Below are positions 38,701 through 47,673 of a DNA stretch of 64,000 nt, piece after piece. The number at the start of each line of letters is the position of its first letter. Positions within the stretch are counted from its first letter, which is position 1. The notes under the pieces were generated by a model that did not search any database, had not been told where the DNA came from, and saw nothing but the letters and a program-made list of their open reading frames with translations. Source of the stretch: UBA6623 sp965238125 (lineage in GTDB: Bacteria; Acidobacteriota; Terriglobia; Bryobacterales; UBA6623); assembly GCA_965238125.1 (NCBI GenBank), contig OZ250179.1:5332001-5396000 (forward strand), given 5' to 3'. The translations under genes were made by a program, and so were the position numbers.

Positions 38701-41177
38701 CGAACGTTATCGACAAACCATCCCTCGAAATGGTTGTCGCTCGCGTCGACCGTGTCGAAGTCGAACCGCAATTCGATCAGCGACCCGGCGAACCGCGAAA
38801 GATTGATCTTGTGATGTTCGAAAGACTCGGTCGAGTTGTTGTGCGCCAGGTGTGTGAGCGTCTTCCAAGACCCGCCGTCGGCGCGGATCATCAAGCGCCC
38901 GGCGTCGGCGTTGAGATAAGGAGCGCCGCTTCCAAATCCCAGATCCACCGACGGACCGAAACCCTCGCCGCGAAACATCTGATCCCACTCGACCGCCGCG
39001 GCCGTAACGCCGCTGAGATCGATTGGCGGCGACGTAAGGCTGCCCGAGTTGCGCGCGCCGGTGTCATAGTTTCCGGTCGCTTCGTCGCCGAACCGCCAGG
39101 AATAGGAACCCGTCGCAGCGCGGCGCGTGGTGCGATGCCACATCCCGGTCGGGGTCCAACCGGCCCCGGCGTCGTCGTCGTCGTCGTCGAAGATCGGATC
39201 GACCGGCAAGGCGGCCTCCCCGCCACAAACGGAGGGTAAATCGAAGGCTTCGTAGACGCTCAGCGCGGTGTCGTTGGGTTGTTCGATTTGTTTCGGGTTG
39301 AGAGCGGCCGATGCGCCGAACCCTCGCGCCGCGAAGACAGCCCAAGCGTTGCAAGCGTTCGTTCCGCCGACGTTCAGCGCCGCGGCGGCCTGCAAGACGG
39401 CGTCGCGCGCGTCGAGCATCGAGGGCCTGGTCGGCGTCAGCTTTAGCGCCGTCGTGATGGTCTGCTCGAAGTCGTCCTCGCCCAGCGAGGTTCGCAGGTC
39501 CCAAAGCACGGTCGCCCAGATTTCGCCGTCGCGGTGAAGCTGCGGCAAGTCGAGCGCGAGGGTGGTCCCCGGTATGGCTTTGCGAAACAACGTGCCGAAC
39601 TGTCCGAAGGTGTAGGGAGAGGCGTCGTAGGCCACCGAGCGAAAGCCAGTCGTCGGATTGCGGGTCGAGTATTCTCCCATCACCGGGTCGCCGCTAAGCG
39701 AAACCGCGAAAGCGTCGCTCCAACCCTCGGCCATCGCGCCGCTATGCCAACGCCATAGGCCGGTGACATTGGTTCGCCCCCCGATCAGTCGATTCGTCAG
39801 GCCGTGCGCGTACTCGTGCGTGAGGATATCGCCGTCAAAGGCCGTGTCTCGGCGCAGGCCGGTGAACAGCCCCATTTCCATGCGCGGCGCGATGCCGTCG
39901 GGCGGCGTGGTGAAGAATGCATTGTTCGTCGCTCCGCCGTCTTGGACGTCCACGCGCAGCGCGTCCCCGGCGGCCCCGCCGCGGCCGTAGTTGTCGTCCT
40001 GGAAATTTCCGGAAGGCTCGTCGAAGCCCAGACGATAGTAGCGGTCGTGCAAGGTGTTGACCCAATAGAAGGCGTTGACGATCGCCGCCGCGCGGTCGGG
40101 GACCGGGTTGTTCGCCGTGTCGTAGTCGTTGCTGAAGTTGAAGAGAAAATGCGCGGCGTTGTCTTGTGCCCCCGTATTGCAAATGTTGTCCGCGACCGCA
40201 TCCAAACAAGCATCGGCGTTGTTACCGCGTGTCTCATCGCTTTCAACCCAACAGCGGCCGGCCTGGGAGCCGGCTTGAAATTGGGCGGGGTAGATGTCGC
40301 CCGGGCAGGGGCTGGCCGACGAGGGCCCGCCCGTGAGCGCTTCGTCGGTTTGGCCTCCGGCGTCGGGATGGGGACGGTCGGGGGCGCGAAAGACTCTACC
40401 CAACGGCGAGGACCGCGACGTCAAATTACGACTGAAAAGGATTTCGCCGCTTGCCGCGTCCACGACGACGAGGTAGGCGCGACCCGGGCCCTCAACGTAG
40501 AGTTGCCACGCCGCCAAAGCCGCGGGTTGAGTCGGGAACCAAACCAGCGAGACAGGTATGCGTCCTAATCCCTGATACCGAAAAACCGTGCGGCGGTCCG
40601 GCCCCGATACCTCGCCGACGCTCGCCGGCCCGCCTTCGAGTTCGAACCCCAGAATAGCCAGCGCTCTCTCGACGGCGGCGCGGGCATCGACCGAGGTCGA
40701 GAGCCCGGAGGGTGGAAAAGGGTGCGTGTCGCGGTTGAGTCGCCAAACGCGGCCCTCTCCGTCGAGGTGAACCGACATGTCGGCATCGAAGTAGGGGATG
40801 CCGAGATAAGTCGGTCGAAAGACGATGTGGGTTAAGTTGGCCTCGCGGCTTTCAGAGCGCGAGACGATTTCGACATCGAGCCCGAAAGACCCGAGAGTTC
40901 CAAAATCCTTCGAGGAGTCTTCCAGAAAACGACGGGCGACGAGATCGAGGTCGCCTGAAGAGGCTTCGGTCAAGGGACCGCCAAGGTCGTACTCGGCGCG
41001 CGGGAACGAGACGGCGTCGGTCGACGCGGAAGCGCTAAACGCTCTGCCCGTTTGCACCGAAGGTTCGAGACGAATGTCGAAATGATCGTAGTTTCGAGAA
41101 TCTTGTTGTGCGCCGAGCGAAGCTGTGCACAGCAGCGCCGCGAGAAACACCCCGACGCCCCGCCCGCCGCAGCTCAT
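35784..41177 (-). CDS. Giant secreted M36 (fungalysin-type) metalloprotease with four LamG-like domains
   Basis: The 1797-residue protein has a signal peptide (VGVFLAALLCTASLGAQ), an FTP-like propeptide (about 40-260) and a zinc protease core with H454EYAH458 and the third ligand Glu484 (MAEGWSDA), as in M36. A galactose-binding/MAM-like segment follows (around YSWRFGDEATGNYD), then a BACON-like stretch (SWLSLSSDCGAAP-type), then four concanavalin/LamG-like domains of about 200 residues each. The last two are very alike (GGDFQGWY, HTDGRVIFSVSGLPSSNPWL), a tandem duplication. The domains probably bind polysaccharide or glycoprotein. ATG 41177 is chosen because it begins the signal peptide. Confidence 0.9.
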   Translation of the reverse strand: MSCGGRGVGVFLAALLCTASLGAQQDSRNYDHFDIRLEPSVQTGRAFSASASTDAVSFPRAEYDLGGPLTEASSGDLDLVARRFLEDSSKDFGTLGSFGLDVEIVSRSESREANLTHIVFRPTYLGIPYFDADMSVHLDGEGRVWRLNRDTHPFPPSGLSTSVDARAAVERALAILGFELEGGPASVGEVSGPDRRTVFRYQGLGRIPVSLVWFPTQPAALAAWQLYVEGPGRAYLVVVDAASGEILFSRNLTSRSSPLGRVFRAPDRPHPDAGGQTDEALTGGPSSASPCPGDIYPAQFQAGSQAGRCWVESDETRGNNADACLDAVADNICNTGAQDNAAHFLFNFSNDYDTANNPVPDRAAAIVNAFYWVNTLHDRYYRLGFDEPSGNFQDDNYGRGGAAGDALRVDVQDGGATNNAFFTTPPDGIAPRMEMGLFTGLRRDTAFDGDILTHEYAHGLTNRLIGGRTNVTGLWRWHSGAMAEGWSDAFAVSLSGDPVMGEYSTRNPTTGFRSVAYDASPYTFGQFGTLFRKAIPGTTLALDLPQLHRDGEIWATVLWDLRTSLGEDDFEQTITTALKLTPTRPSMLDARDAVLQAAAALNVGGTNACNAWAVFAARGFGASAALNPKQIEQPNDTALSVYEAFDLPSVCGGEAALPVDPIFDDDDDDAGAGWTPTGMWHRTTRRAATGSYSWRFGDEATGNYDTGARNSGSLTSPPIDLSGVTAAAVEWDQMFRGEGFGPSVDLGFGSGAPYLNADAGRLMIRADGGSWKTLTHLAHNNSTESFEHHKINLSRFAGSLIELRFDFDTVDASDNHFEGWFVDNVRVSRLSSTANELSVSPSQLSFNGVAGGAPLAAQTLAIGEASGGAMTWSASVSSGSPWLSLSSDCGAAPADISVSVNPAGLSAGSYAGTITVAAPDAVGSPATVDVTFVLGAPAGPIAAWSFEDAGSGPGVTIVDGSGSHHGTTNGFGTVRVPAVAGSGRLFNGSTDYVEVPASASLTPQSFTIRSWVKVLSFPEKFGMVMSAFGGGNHQGWYLAVKSSGEVIFMGASPPSSAPWLVSSANLSLHQWHAVSVTVDRSSGDVAIYVDGQPDATARFPAIEADPAAPLTVGRASWYDGYYLNFTVDETEIYPALRTAAEINSDYQFFGPPPPPSNLTTVAEWKFETGAPDDSGNGHTGSLNGTQTVPGVEDNGRGFNGSSDSVTVAAAADLTAVDFTLRGWVKLNSAPADWGVVASAYGGAFDGWYLAVDNGGRVSFTAAGLPSHLTTVTSQSAITPGAWHHVTVSYHGATRRVKLYLDGALDAEGYAQALTPHVNGVMAMGRASWTNGRYLRMDLDELRIDPAVWSSAAVQFDFASFAVNQPLDPAAIWAFDETAAGPGVVLADSSGNGHDATTQGSAGASVSGVVNGARRFPGRPDYAWLAPAAALSTSSFSFAAWVKIDSLPEKWGVIHADYGGDFQGWYAGVHTAGRVIFSVSGLPSSNPWLLSTTALTPGQWYYVTVTLEGTSRRGRIYLDGALDRTAVFPAFTPQTSVQPTFGKASWVDSYYLTCALDEGSLYPGELSAEAVGALFAGFPTPNPPAPPTLISEWRFEETGTAAGTTLIDSATGHHAVTSGDGTAPSTGVIGSARRFGGFPDYAWISPHADFGTADFSFTAWVKIDALPSKWGVVFADYGGDFQGWYVGVHTDGRVIFSVSGLPSSNPWLLSSSALAPGEWQHLAVTFDGATRRGLIYINGLLDRTAVFPAFDPQSAVAPTFGRASWADTYYLEFAIDQARLYGEELSDAEVLAVMQGAL

Positions 41178-41398
41178 CAAGACCACGAACCCCCGGCAGA
41201 CGGTCGACAGCTTGGCTTCAGCCTTAATGAGTTGCGTAGGTTGCACTCGTGCGAATCGAGGTTCGGGAAACCACGCGGCGCGCGCCGGGCGCCGCCACCG
41301 ACTCGGCACGCCTCTGCCGCATACGGCGTTCTTCCTTTGAAGCCTTATCGGCCCGTACTCCGCGGAGCCCTATCGATCACCAACGGCCGAGGACCTAG

Positions 41399-42980
41399 GA
41401 GTCTGTCCGAGTAACAACTTGGCACAGTTCCGGCAGGGCGGGAGATTCGGGCGCCGAGGTCAGCGACGCACGGGCGCGGAAGGCTCGTCGACCGCCGGGC
41501 GCCACAAACAAACCGCGCGGGCCGCCCAAAACGGCTTCCAGAGCCCTCCATGCGCCTCGCCGGCGCCCCCTTCCCGGTTTTTCTCCATCACGCTCCGCCA
41601 CACAGCCCGTGCATCTTCAAAATATTGTGCGTCAAGCACACCAAGGCCCACTCGCCCCGCACTTTCTTCAACCCCCGCAACAAAAATTGACGAATCCCGC
41701 GGGCTTGTTTAATCTGTCCGAATATCGGCTCCACGATCCCTTTGCGTTGCGCGTACATCTTCGCTCCCGCTTTCGTCCGTAACTTGCGCTCCATCCGCTC
41801 GACTCGCGTGAGGTGGCTCGGGATCCGCCCCCGCGGCGGCGACGCCCGTTGTCCGCGCCGGTGTCTCTGGGCGGCAATATACGCTTCGATCTTTTGCTCA
41901 GGCTTCTCGGGCGCTTCCAACGATTCCAAGTTCTTCTCCGAACAATAGCCGCTGTCGGCCAACACTTCGTCGGGCCGTTGCCCCGACTGCCGCTCGACCG
42001 CTTCCACCAACGGCGCCAGTTGCTCTTTGTCGTTCGCCGCCTCGGTCAGCGTCTGCCCGACAATCAATTGCGCCACGCTCTCGACCGCCGCCTGTGCGTT
42101 GTAGCCCTGCACGAACCCGTCGCCGCTTTTCATAATGCGCGACTCCGGATCGGTGAAATTGTATTGATCTTTGTCGCGCGGTTCGGCTTGCCGCGCCAGC
42201 TCGTCACAGCGACCCGCGGCGGCGGCTTGCTGTTGCGCCCGTTGCTTCGCTCGTTGCTCCAGCGCCTGCTTGGCTTGGCGAATCTTCTCCAGCCGCGTCT
42301 GCCGGCGTTGCAACTCCTCGGGCAATTCGTCGCCCGGCTTCTCGGCCCCGTAGCGCGCGTCCTCCGCCGCGTCGACTGCTTCGGCTTCGGCCAACATTTG
42401 CTTCACCTCGGCCGCCAACTGTGGCTCGCTGTGCTGGATCCGCCCGTAACTCATGGCCTTGTGCTTGGAGGCGTTGGCCTTCATCTTCGTGCCGTCGAGC
42501 GCCACCCGACCCAGCTTCATCGCCCCGCTCTCGAGCGCCACCCGCAACACTTGTTGGAACAGCCCCTCGAGGGCTTCCAGGTGGATCTTGCGAAAATCCG
42601 AGATCGTGCGGAAGTCGGGCTGGTTGCCGGCCGCCAACACGCGAAAGGCTACGTCCTCGACCAGCCGCCGGGCGATCCGGCGCGAGGAGCGCACGCCCAG
42701 GCAATAGCCGTAGAGCAGCAGTTTGACCATCAGCCGCGGATGATAAGGCGGCTGCCCGCGCTGCTCCCTTTCATAGACCTTCTCGATGGCCGACAAATCC
42801 AGTTGATCAACGAGGTCGTTGACGAAATAGACGAGGTGGTTTTCGGGCAGCCAATCCTGCAAACTGGGAGGCAGCAGCAGTTTCTGCTCGGGAAGGTAGG
42901 CCCGGTAGGTTTTGCCCATAAACCATTATCCCCCACTTTTGTTTTTTCTCCAAGAAGATAATGAATACTCGGACAGACTC
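41399..42980 (-). mobile_element. IS1182-family insertion sequence, copy 2 (inverted)
   Basis: It is 1582 bp long with the same ends as copy 1 (GAGTCTGTCCGAGTA inverted) and CTAG direct repeats at 41395-41398 and 42981-42984. The flanks read GGACCTAG and CTAGGTTT, so the target was again CCTAGG. It lies 217 bp upstream of the M36 protease start and in inverse orientation to copy 1, 34 kb away. Confidence 0.95.
41588..42919 (-). CDS. IS1182-family DDE transposase, copy 2
   Basis: The 443-residue product is identical in sequence to that of copy 1, with the same Asp142, Asp322 and Glu397. The leader between the inverted repeat and the start codon also matches base for base where compared, indicating recent transposition or gene conversion. 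Confidence 0.95.
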   Translation of the reverse strand: MGKTYRAYLPEQKLLLPPSLQDWLPENHLVYFVNDLVDQLDLSAIEKVYEREQRGQPPYHPRLMVKLLLYGYCLGVRSSRRIARRLVEDVAFRVLAAGNQPDFRTISDFRKIHLEALEGLFQQVLRVALESGAMKLGRVALDGTKMKANASKHKAMSYGRIQHSEPQLAAEVKQMLAEAEAVDAAEDARYGAEKPGDELPEELQRRQTRLEKIRQAKQALEQRAKQRAQQQAAAAGRCDELARQAEPRDKDQYNFTDPESRIMKSGDGFVQGYNAQAAVESVAQLIVGQTLTEAANDKEQLAPLVEAVERQSGQRPDEVLADSGYCSEKNLESLEAPEKPEQKIEAYIAAQRHRRGQRASPPRGRIPSHLTRVERMERKLRTKAGAKMYAQRKGIVEPIFGQIKQARGIRQFLLRGLKKVRGEWALVCLTHNILKMHGLCGGA

Positions 42981-43124
42981 CTAGGTTTTCGCCGGTTTTG
43001 GTCATGCGAACTTCCGCTTAGAATTCGCATTAAATCCCCTATGCTAGGGAAAGACCGAGGGCTTAGCGGCGTGGCGCGTTTTCTTCGATAGGCCCGCAAG
43101 ATCGGCTCTTCCCAACCCCTAACC

Positions 43125-44333
43125 GTGAGCAAACTTGCCCTATACGGCGGAACACCGGTTCGCGAAAAACCTTATCCCAGTTGGCCCGCGGCCGGGACGC
43201 TCGAAAAGCAAAGGATCGCCGAAGTATTGGCTTCCCGAGAATGGGGCGGTCATAGCGAAACGGTGACCGGCTTTGAGACGCTTTTCGCCGGGATGCATGA
43301 TTGTGAACATGGCGTCGCGACGGCCACCGGCACGCTGGCGCTCGAGTTAGCGCTGGCCGCGGCGGGTATCGAGCGGGGCGACGAAATCATCGTCCCCGCG
43401 CACAGTTTCATCGCTACCGCCACGGCTGTGTCGCGCGTTGGGGCCGTGCCCGTATTTGTCGACATTGATCGCGACACCTATAACATCGACCCCGAGAAAA
43501 TCGACGCCGCCGTGACCAACCGCACGCGCGCCGCCCTCGTCGTTCACTTCGGCGGCTTGACGGCAAACATGGACCGCATCGGAGAAATCGCGCGGGCGCG
43601 GAAGTTCGCGATTGTCGAAGACGCCGCGCACGCCCAGGGTTCGGAGTGGCACGGGCATCGGGCCGGTGGTTTCGGAGTCTGCGCGGCCTTCAGTTTTCAG
43701 AACTCGAAAACGATGACGGCCGGCGAAGGCGGCATTCTCACCACGAACGACGCCGAGTTGGCCGCGCGGGCGCGTTCGCTCAACGACGGCGGTCGGCGTG
43801 CGGGCGAAGGCTGGTTCGACCATTTCGAGCTGGGCTCGAACTTTCGCATGACGGCGTTTCAAGCCGCATTGCTGTCGGCGCAGCTCGATGAGCTGACCGA
43901 TCGAATCCGCGGCCGCGAAGAAAACGTCGCCGTCTTACTCGATGTCGTTCGCGCGCCCGGAGTCAGCTTTCAGGCCCGGCCCGACGGCGCGAATGCGCAC
44001 AGCTATTATCTGCTGATCGGACGCATTGACGAAAAGACCTTCGGAGTGAATCGCGACGAATTTGTTCGGGTAATGGAAGCCGAGGGCATACCCTGCCGCC
44101 CGTTTTATCCCCACACGCTTTATCAGAACCCGCTCTACAACGGGCCGGACGCCCCGCCGCATCGCGTGGAGGCGTGCCCCGAGGCCGAGCAGGCCGTTAA
44201 GGACTCGTTTTGGATTTCCCACCGGGTGTTGTCGGGCGACAATGAAGATATCCTCGATATTTCCAGGGCGATTTCGAAGGTTCACGATGCCTTCCAACCC
44301 GCGAAGTCAAAGGGCAAGACGCCGATCAATTAG
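43125..44333 (+). CDS. DegT/DnrJ/EryC1/StrS family PLP aminotransferase
   Basis: The 402-residue protein is a sugar-nucleotide-type aminotransferase or dehydratase. It starts SKLALYGGTPVREKPYPSWP, as in many DegT proteins, and has ATATGTLALELAL, VPAHSFIATATA, FAIVEDAAHAQGS and the pyridoxal-phosphate Lys195 in FSFQNSKTMTAGEGG. The start is a GTG. Its best-known relatives add an amino group to keto-sugars (or AHBA-type precursors), but no sugar-nucleotide genes are adjacent. The IS1182 copy 2 ends 140 bp upstream and may have separated it from earlier promoter elements. Confidence 0.9.
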   Translation: MSKLALYGGTPVREKPYPSWPAAGTLEKQRIAEVLASREWGGHSETVTGFETLFAGMHDCEHGVATATGTLALELALAAAGIERGDEIIVPAHSFIATATAVSRVGAVPVFVDIDRDTYNIDPEKIDAAVTNRTRAALVVHFGGLTANMDRIGEIARARKFAIVEDAAHAQGSEWHGHRAGGFGVCAAFSFQNSKTMTAGEGGILTTNDAELAARARSLNDGGRRAGEGWFDHFELGSNFRMTAFQAALLSAQLDELTDRIRGREENVAVLLDVVRAPGVSFQARPDGANAHSYYLLIGRIDEKTFGVNRDEFVRVMEAEGIPCRPFYPHTLYQNPLYNGPDAPPHRVEACPEAEQAVKDSFWISHRVLSGDNEDILDISRAISKVHDAFQPAKSKGKTPIN

Positions 44334-44533
44334 AAAAGACCGGGGTCGTGTCGCCGGTTCATGGCCGACCCTGAGCACCGAATCCATTGCGGCGTAACGC
44401 ACTTCGCAAAGTAGAAGCTTTCTCCTACCTTTGGCGACCCGTGCTACCATACGGAAAGTATCGCTTTGCTCGGCCTGCCCGCCTACCGGCGGCGTTTCAC
44501 GGCGTTTTTCGAGAAGCCCGAAGGAGATTAACC

Positions 44534-44770
44534 ATGGCGAAAGTTTGCGCGGTTACCGGAAAGAAACCCATGTCGGGCAACAACGTCTCGCACGCCAACA
44601 ACAAGACTAGGCGCCGCTTCGAGCCCAACCTGCACGTCAAACGCTTTTGGGTGCCCAGCGAAAAGCGTTGGGTCAAGATGAAGGTCAGCGCCAAGGCCAT
44701 CCGGATCATCACCAAAGTGGGCATCGAGCGCGTCCTCGCGGACATGCGCAAGCGCGGCCAAAAGATCTAG
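44534..44770 (+). CDS. rpmB: 50S ribosomal protein L28
   Basis: The 78-residue protein has the full L28 pattern: MAKVCAVTGKKPMSGNNVSH, ANNKTRRRFEPNLHVKRFWV and the basic C-terminus. The first Cys is present but no complete zinc motif is seen. ATG 44534 follows a strong AAGGAG at 44521-44526. It is a free-standing gene; rpmG is not adjacent. Confidence 0.97.
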   Translation: MAKVCAVTGKKPMSGNNVSHANNKTRRRFEPNLHVKRFWVPSEKRWVKMKVSAKAIRIITKVGIERVLADMRKRGQKI

Positions 44771-44965
44771 GCCGGGTCTAACCTAAGCCTAAGATTCCAG
44801 CCGCGGGCGAAACTCCGATTCCTGTAGGGCGGGTCGAGGTGTTTTCGACCGGGCCGGCTACGTTTTCAGTCCCCGTAGCGTTCAGAGGTCGACGAGCGGC
44901 CCAAACTCCGCCTCGCCAAACTCCGTCCCGCCAAACTCCGGCGCGAATGTGTTCCACTGATAACC

Positions 44966-45934
44966 ATGTCTTTCGGCCGGCTTGCGGCACTTTGGTTCGG
45001 GGTGGTGATCGCGCTCCCCGCGCAGGTCGAATTTGCCCGCGGCGACGGACGGATCGAAATCCGGCTTGACGGGCGGGAGTTTTCGACTTTCTATTTCGGT
45101 CCTGACGTCCCCAAACCCTTCTTGCACCCCCTGCGTGCCGCCGACGGCACGATTGTCACGCGCGGCTTTCCGATGGAGGAGGTCCCCGGCGAGAGCCGCG
45201 ACCACGCCCATCACCGCGGGGTTTGGTTTACGCACGGCGACGTCAACGGCTACGACTTTTGGGCGAACGAGTTCCGCGGCGAGCAGCCGAACAAGGGCAA
45301 GATCACCACGAGGTCGGTCCGGCATACCTCGGGATCGTCGGCGGAACGCGGCGTGATCGAGGCCGCCTTCGAGTGGCGCTCGCCCGACGATGAGTTGCTG
45401 CTGGTCGAGGAACGCGTGATGACGTTCCATTCCGGGTCGGCGAACCGCGTCGTCGACTTCGATTTTACCCTCAAGGCCGCCGAGGGTCGAGTTCGATTCG
45501 GCGACACGAAGGAAGGCTCTTTCGCGGTCCGCGTCGCGACCGAACTCGAAGAAGACCATCTCGGTGCGACAGGCATCGCGAGGACCGGCCGTATTCGCTC
45601 GGCGACGGGCAAAACGGGTGAGATCGAGGTCTGGGGCAAGCGTGCGCCCTGGGTTGACTACAGCGGGTCGATCGAAGGCGCCAAGCTGGGTATCGCCATC
45701 CTCGATCACCCGGGTAATCCGCGGCACCCGACTTATTGGCACGTGCGGGGTTACGGGCTGTTCGCCGCCAATATTTTCGGCGAGCGCGACTTTTACGCGG
45801 ACCCGACGCGCGATGCCTCGCTGACGCTCGAACCCGCGGCCATGCTGCGCTTCCGATACCGCGTCGTCGTGCACCCGGGCGATACGCAAACGGCGGATGT
45901 GGACGGGCTCTACCGCCGCTACGTCGAGGAATGA
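44966..45934 (+). CDS. Secreted DUF6807 (PmoA-like) family protein
   Basis: The 322-residue protein has a short N-terminal signal (LAALWFGVVIALPAQ) and the typical DUF6807 blocks: RDHAHHRGVWFTHGDVNG with clustered histidines, then VRFGDTKEGSFAVRVATEL and LGIAILDHPGNPRHPTYWHV, ending RYVEE. Such proteins were named after methane oxygenase PmoA in some databases, but they are not methane monooxygenases; the fold is a beta-rich, mutarotase-like one and the function is unknown, probably in sugar metabolism outside the cytoplasm. Confidence 0.88.
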   Translation: MSFGRLAALWFGVVIALPAQVEFARGDGRIEIRLDGREFSTFYFGPDVPKPFLHPLRAADGTIVTRGFPMEEVPGESRDHAHHRGVWFTHGDVNGYDFWANEFRGEQPNKGKITTRSVRHTSGSSAERGVIEAAFEWRSPDDELLLVEERVMTFHSGSANRVVDFDFTLKAAEGRVRFGDTKEGSFAVRVATELEEDHLGATGIARTGRIRSATGKTGEIEVWGKRAPWVDYSGSIEGAKLGIAILDHPGNPRHPTYWHVRGYGLFAANIFGERDFYADPTRDASLTLEPAAMLRFRYRVVVHPGDTQTADVDGLYRRYVEE

Positions 45935-45941
45935 AACAGCG

Positions 45942-46379
45942 CTATGAAGCCGGTTGTTCGACGATGAGCTCGGCGACCTGCTCGAGCAGCGGGTAGTACT
46001 GCAGACGAACCTTGGAGCCGGCTTTCAGATCTTCGAGGGCGAGCTTCTTTTTCCCGAGCCTCTTGAAAGTTTTCTTGGACGCCTTGACCTGCTCGAGGCC
46101 GGTCGGTTGCGGGAAACTCAGTTCGAGCGAAGCTTGCTTTTTCTTGGCGCGGGCGATCGTGACGGTGCGTTTCTTGAGGTCGACCTTCTCGATGACGCCT
46201 TTGAGCTTGACGATCTTCAGCGGCTTGTCGGGCCGGTCGAGGGGCGCGCCCCTGTCGTTCACATAGGGTTCGGCTCTCGTCTTTTGGGAACTCGAAGTCG
46301 TCGATGTGAATTGACCGACGGCGGGTAAAGCCGCGGCCACCACCAACGCAATGCAAACCTTCCAGGGAGTGGAAATCAT
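45942..46379 (-). CDS. Small secreted basic protein of unknown function
   Basis: The 145-residue protein has a signal peptide (VCIALVVAAALPAVG) followed by a Ser/Thr-rich linker and a 90-residue beta-like domain (LKGVIEKVDLKKRTVTIARA, VRLQYYPLLEQVAELIV) that looks like a small OB-type or DUF5666-like barrel. ATG 46379 begins the signal; an ATG six codons upstream is possible. It converges with the DUF6807 gene, 7 bp apart. No family assignment is secure. Confidence 0.65.
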   Translation of the reverse strand: MISTPWKVCIALVVAAALPAVGQFTSTTSSSQKTRAEPYVNDRGAPLDRPDKPLKIVKLKGVIEKVDLKKRTVTIARAKKKQASLELSFPQPTGLEQVKASKKTFKRLGKKKLALEDLKAGSKVRLQYYPLLEQVAELIVEQPAS

Positions 46380-46490
46380 TGTGCCCTCTTCGACCACCTC
46401 TAGTATTGTGGGGGGCCGGTGGAGGAGGCGTCAAGGAGGAGCCGAGAGAGATAGTACGGAAAGAGGCTTCCCCGATAACGGACGAGACGA

Positions 46491-47654
46491 TCAATCGGCA
46501 AACAGCGCCCCTTGACGCTTCGATGAGTGCTTCACGAGTTCGAACGCGTCTTCGACAGTTTTCGGTTCGCGGCAATCTTCGGCAATAGCAAGAGTGGCTT
46601 TGGAAGCAACATAGTAAGCCCCCCGTCCTCTACCGTGTATCGTCAGCAGCCCCGCGTTGACGAGTGCGGTCAAGTCCCTGCTTGCGATCTGTTGAGATAG
46701 ATCCGCCGCCTTTCGATAGGTCGAGTTCCTCACCTTGAACATTACGGCTGAGTCGAGCAGCGCCAACACGGAGCGCTCGGGCAGTCCGCGTTTGCCGACT
46801 TCGACTTCGAGCGCTTCCCAGAGTCTGTGATAGGTTCGCGTGCGGCGAGCCAAGGACGCCGCCTGGCGATAGTGGGCTGTGAGGCAGAAATCGATCCACG
46901 GGCGAGTGTCGTTGCGGGGGTCCCACCCACCTTGTCCGACGCCGCCGAGGACATCGTAATACGCTCGGGTGTTCCTTCCCAGGTACGACTCGATGCTGAC
47001 GAAGTTAGGGTCGATGTCGGGGAAGTGACGAGCCAGAACCAGCGACTGTAGACAACGTCCCATACGGCCGCTGCCGTCGGCGAAGGGGTGGATCATGACA
47101 AGATTCAGATGGGCCATGGCAGCCCGCACCAGCGCCGATGAACCCTCATCGCTATTCAATTCGCGCACCAGTTCCTTCATCAGGGCTTCGACGTTCTCCG
47201 CGTCGGGACCCTTGTAAACGATCTCCCCTTTCTCCGAGTCGTGGACGGAGATTGGACCCGGCCGAACATTGCCCGGGTGTTTGGAGAGATCGAAGTGCAT
47301 CATCATGTAGTGCAGAGCGGACAGCGTTTCAATCGAATACTTGAACACGGGCCGCTTGGCCAACTGAAGAACATAAGTCATGGCCTGTTGGTAGCCGACC
47401 ACGGCAGACCAGTCCTTGTCCCTCGCGTCAAGCGGATCTTCCGATTCAACGGCCGCGATCGCGTCGTCAAGGGTTACATTGTGGCCTTCAATCGTGTTGG
47501 ACGCGCGGATGTTTCGTGCATGGACGCTGCGCCGGAGAAGACCGTACCACCGAGGGGGAGTGCGGATCACGTACGCGAGATTCTGTCGCAGCTCGTCAAT
47601 CAAGGCGACGACGTCGAGCTCGGCGGAGTGGAGCGCTGGAGCCTGGAACAACAT
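46491..47654 (-). CDS. Fic family AMPylase-type protein with winged-helix C-terminus
   Basis: The 387-residue protein has an N-terminal inhibitory motif SNTIEG (52-57, S-x3-E-G), a Fic core motif HPFADGSGRMGR at 189-200 (the usual Asn of DGNGR is Ser), and a C-terminal winged-helix-like region (RKAADLSQQIASRDLTALVN, AGLLTIHGRGRGAYYV). This is the class II, COG3177-like layout of proteins that transfer AMP to protein targets and may bind DNA. ATG 47654 is preferred because upstream in-frame starts fall inside a perfect palindrome that is better explained as promoter/operator (47674-47702). No antitoxin gene is needed, since the inhibitory helix is internal. Confidence 0.88.
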   Translation of the reverse strand: MLFQAPALHSAELDVVALIDELRQNLAYVIRTPPRWYGLLRRSVHARNIRASNTIEGHNVTLDDAIAAVESEDPLDARDKDWSAVVGYQQAMTYVLQLAKRPVFKYSIETLSALHYMMMHFDLSKHPGNVRPGPISVHDSEKGEIVYKGPDAENVEALMKELVRELNSDEGSSALVRAAMAHLNLVMIHPFADGSGRMGRCLQSLVLARHFPDIDPNFVSIESYLGRNTRAYYDVLGGVGQGGWDPRNDTRPWIDFCLTAHYRQAASLARRTRTYHRLWEALEVEVGKRGLPERSVLALLDSAVMFKVRNSTYRKAADLSQQIASRDLTALVNAGLLTIHGRGRGAYYVASKATLAIAEDCREPKTVEDAFELVKHSSKRQGALFAD

Positions 47655-47673
47655 GACGGTATGTATTTTATGT

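Noticed and set aside
44966..45934. PmoA annotation taken as a particulate methane monooxygenase subunit
   Set aside because: The protein is DUF6807-like with a signal peptide and no membrane helices of a monooxygenase subunit; the PmoA label is a database carry-over.
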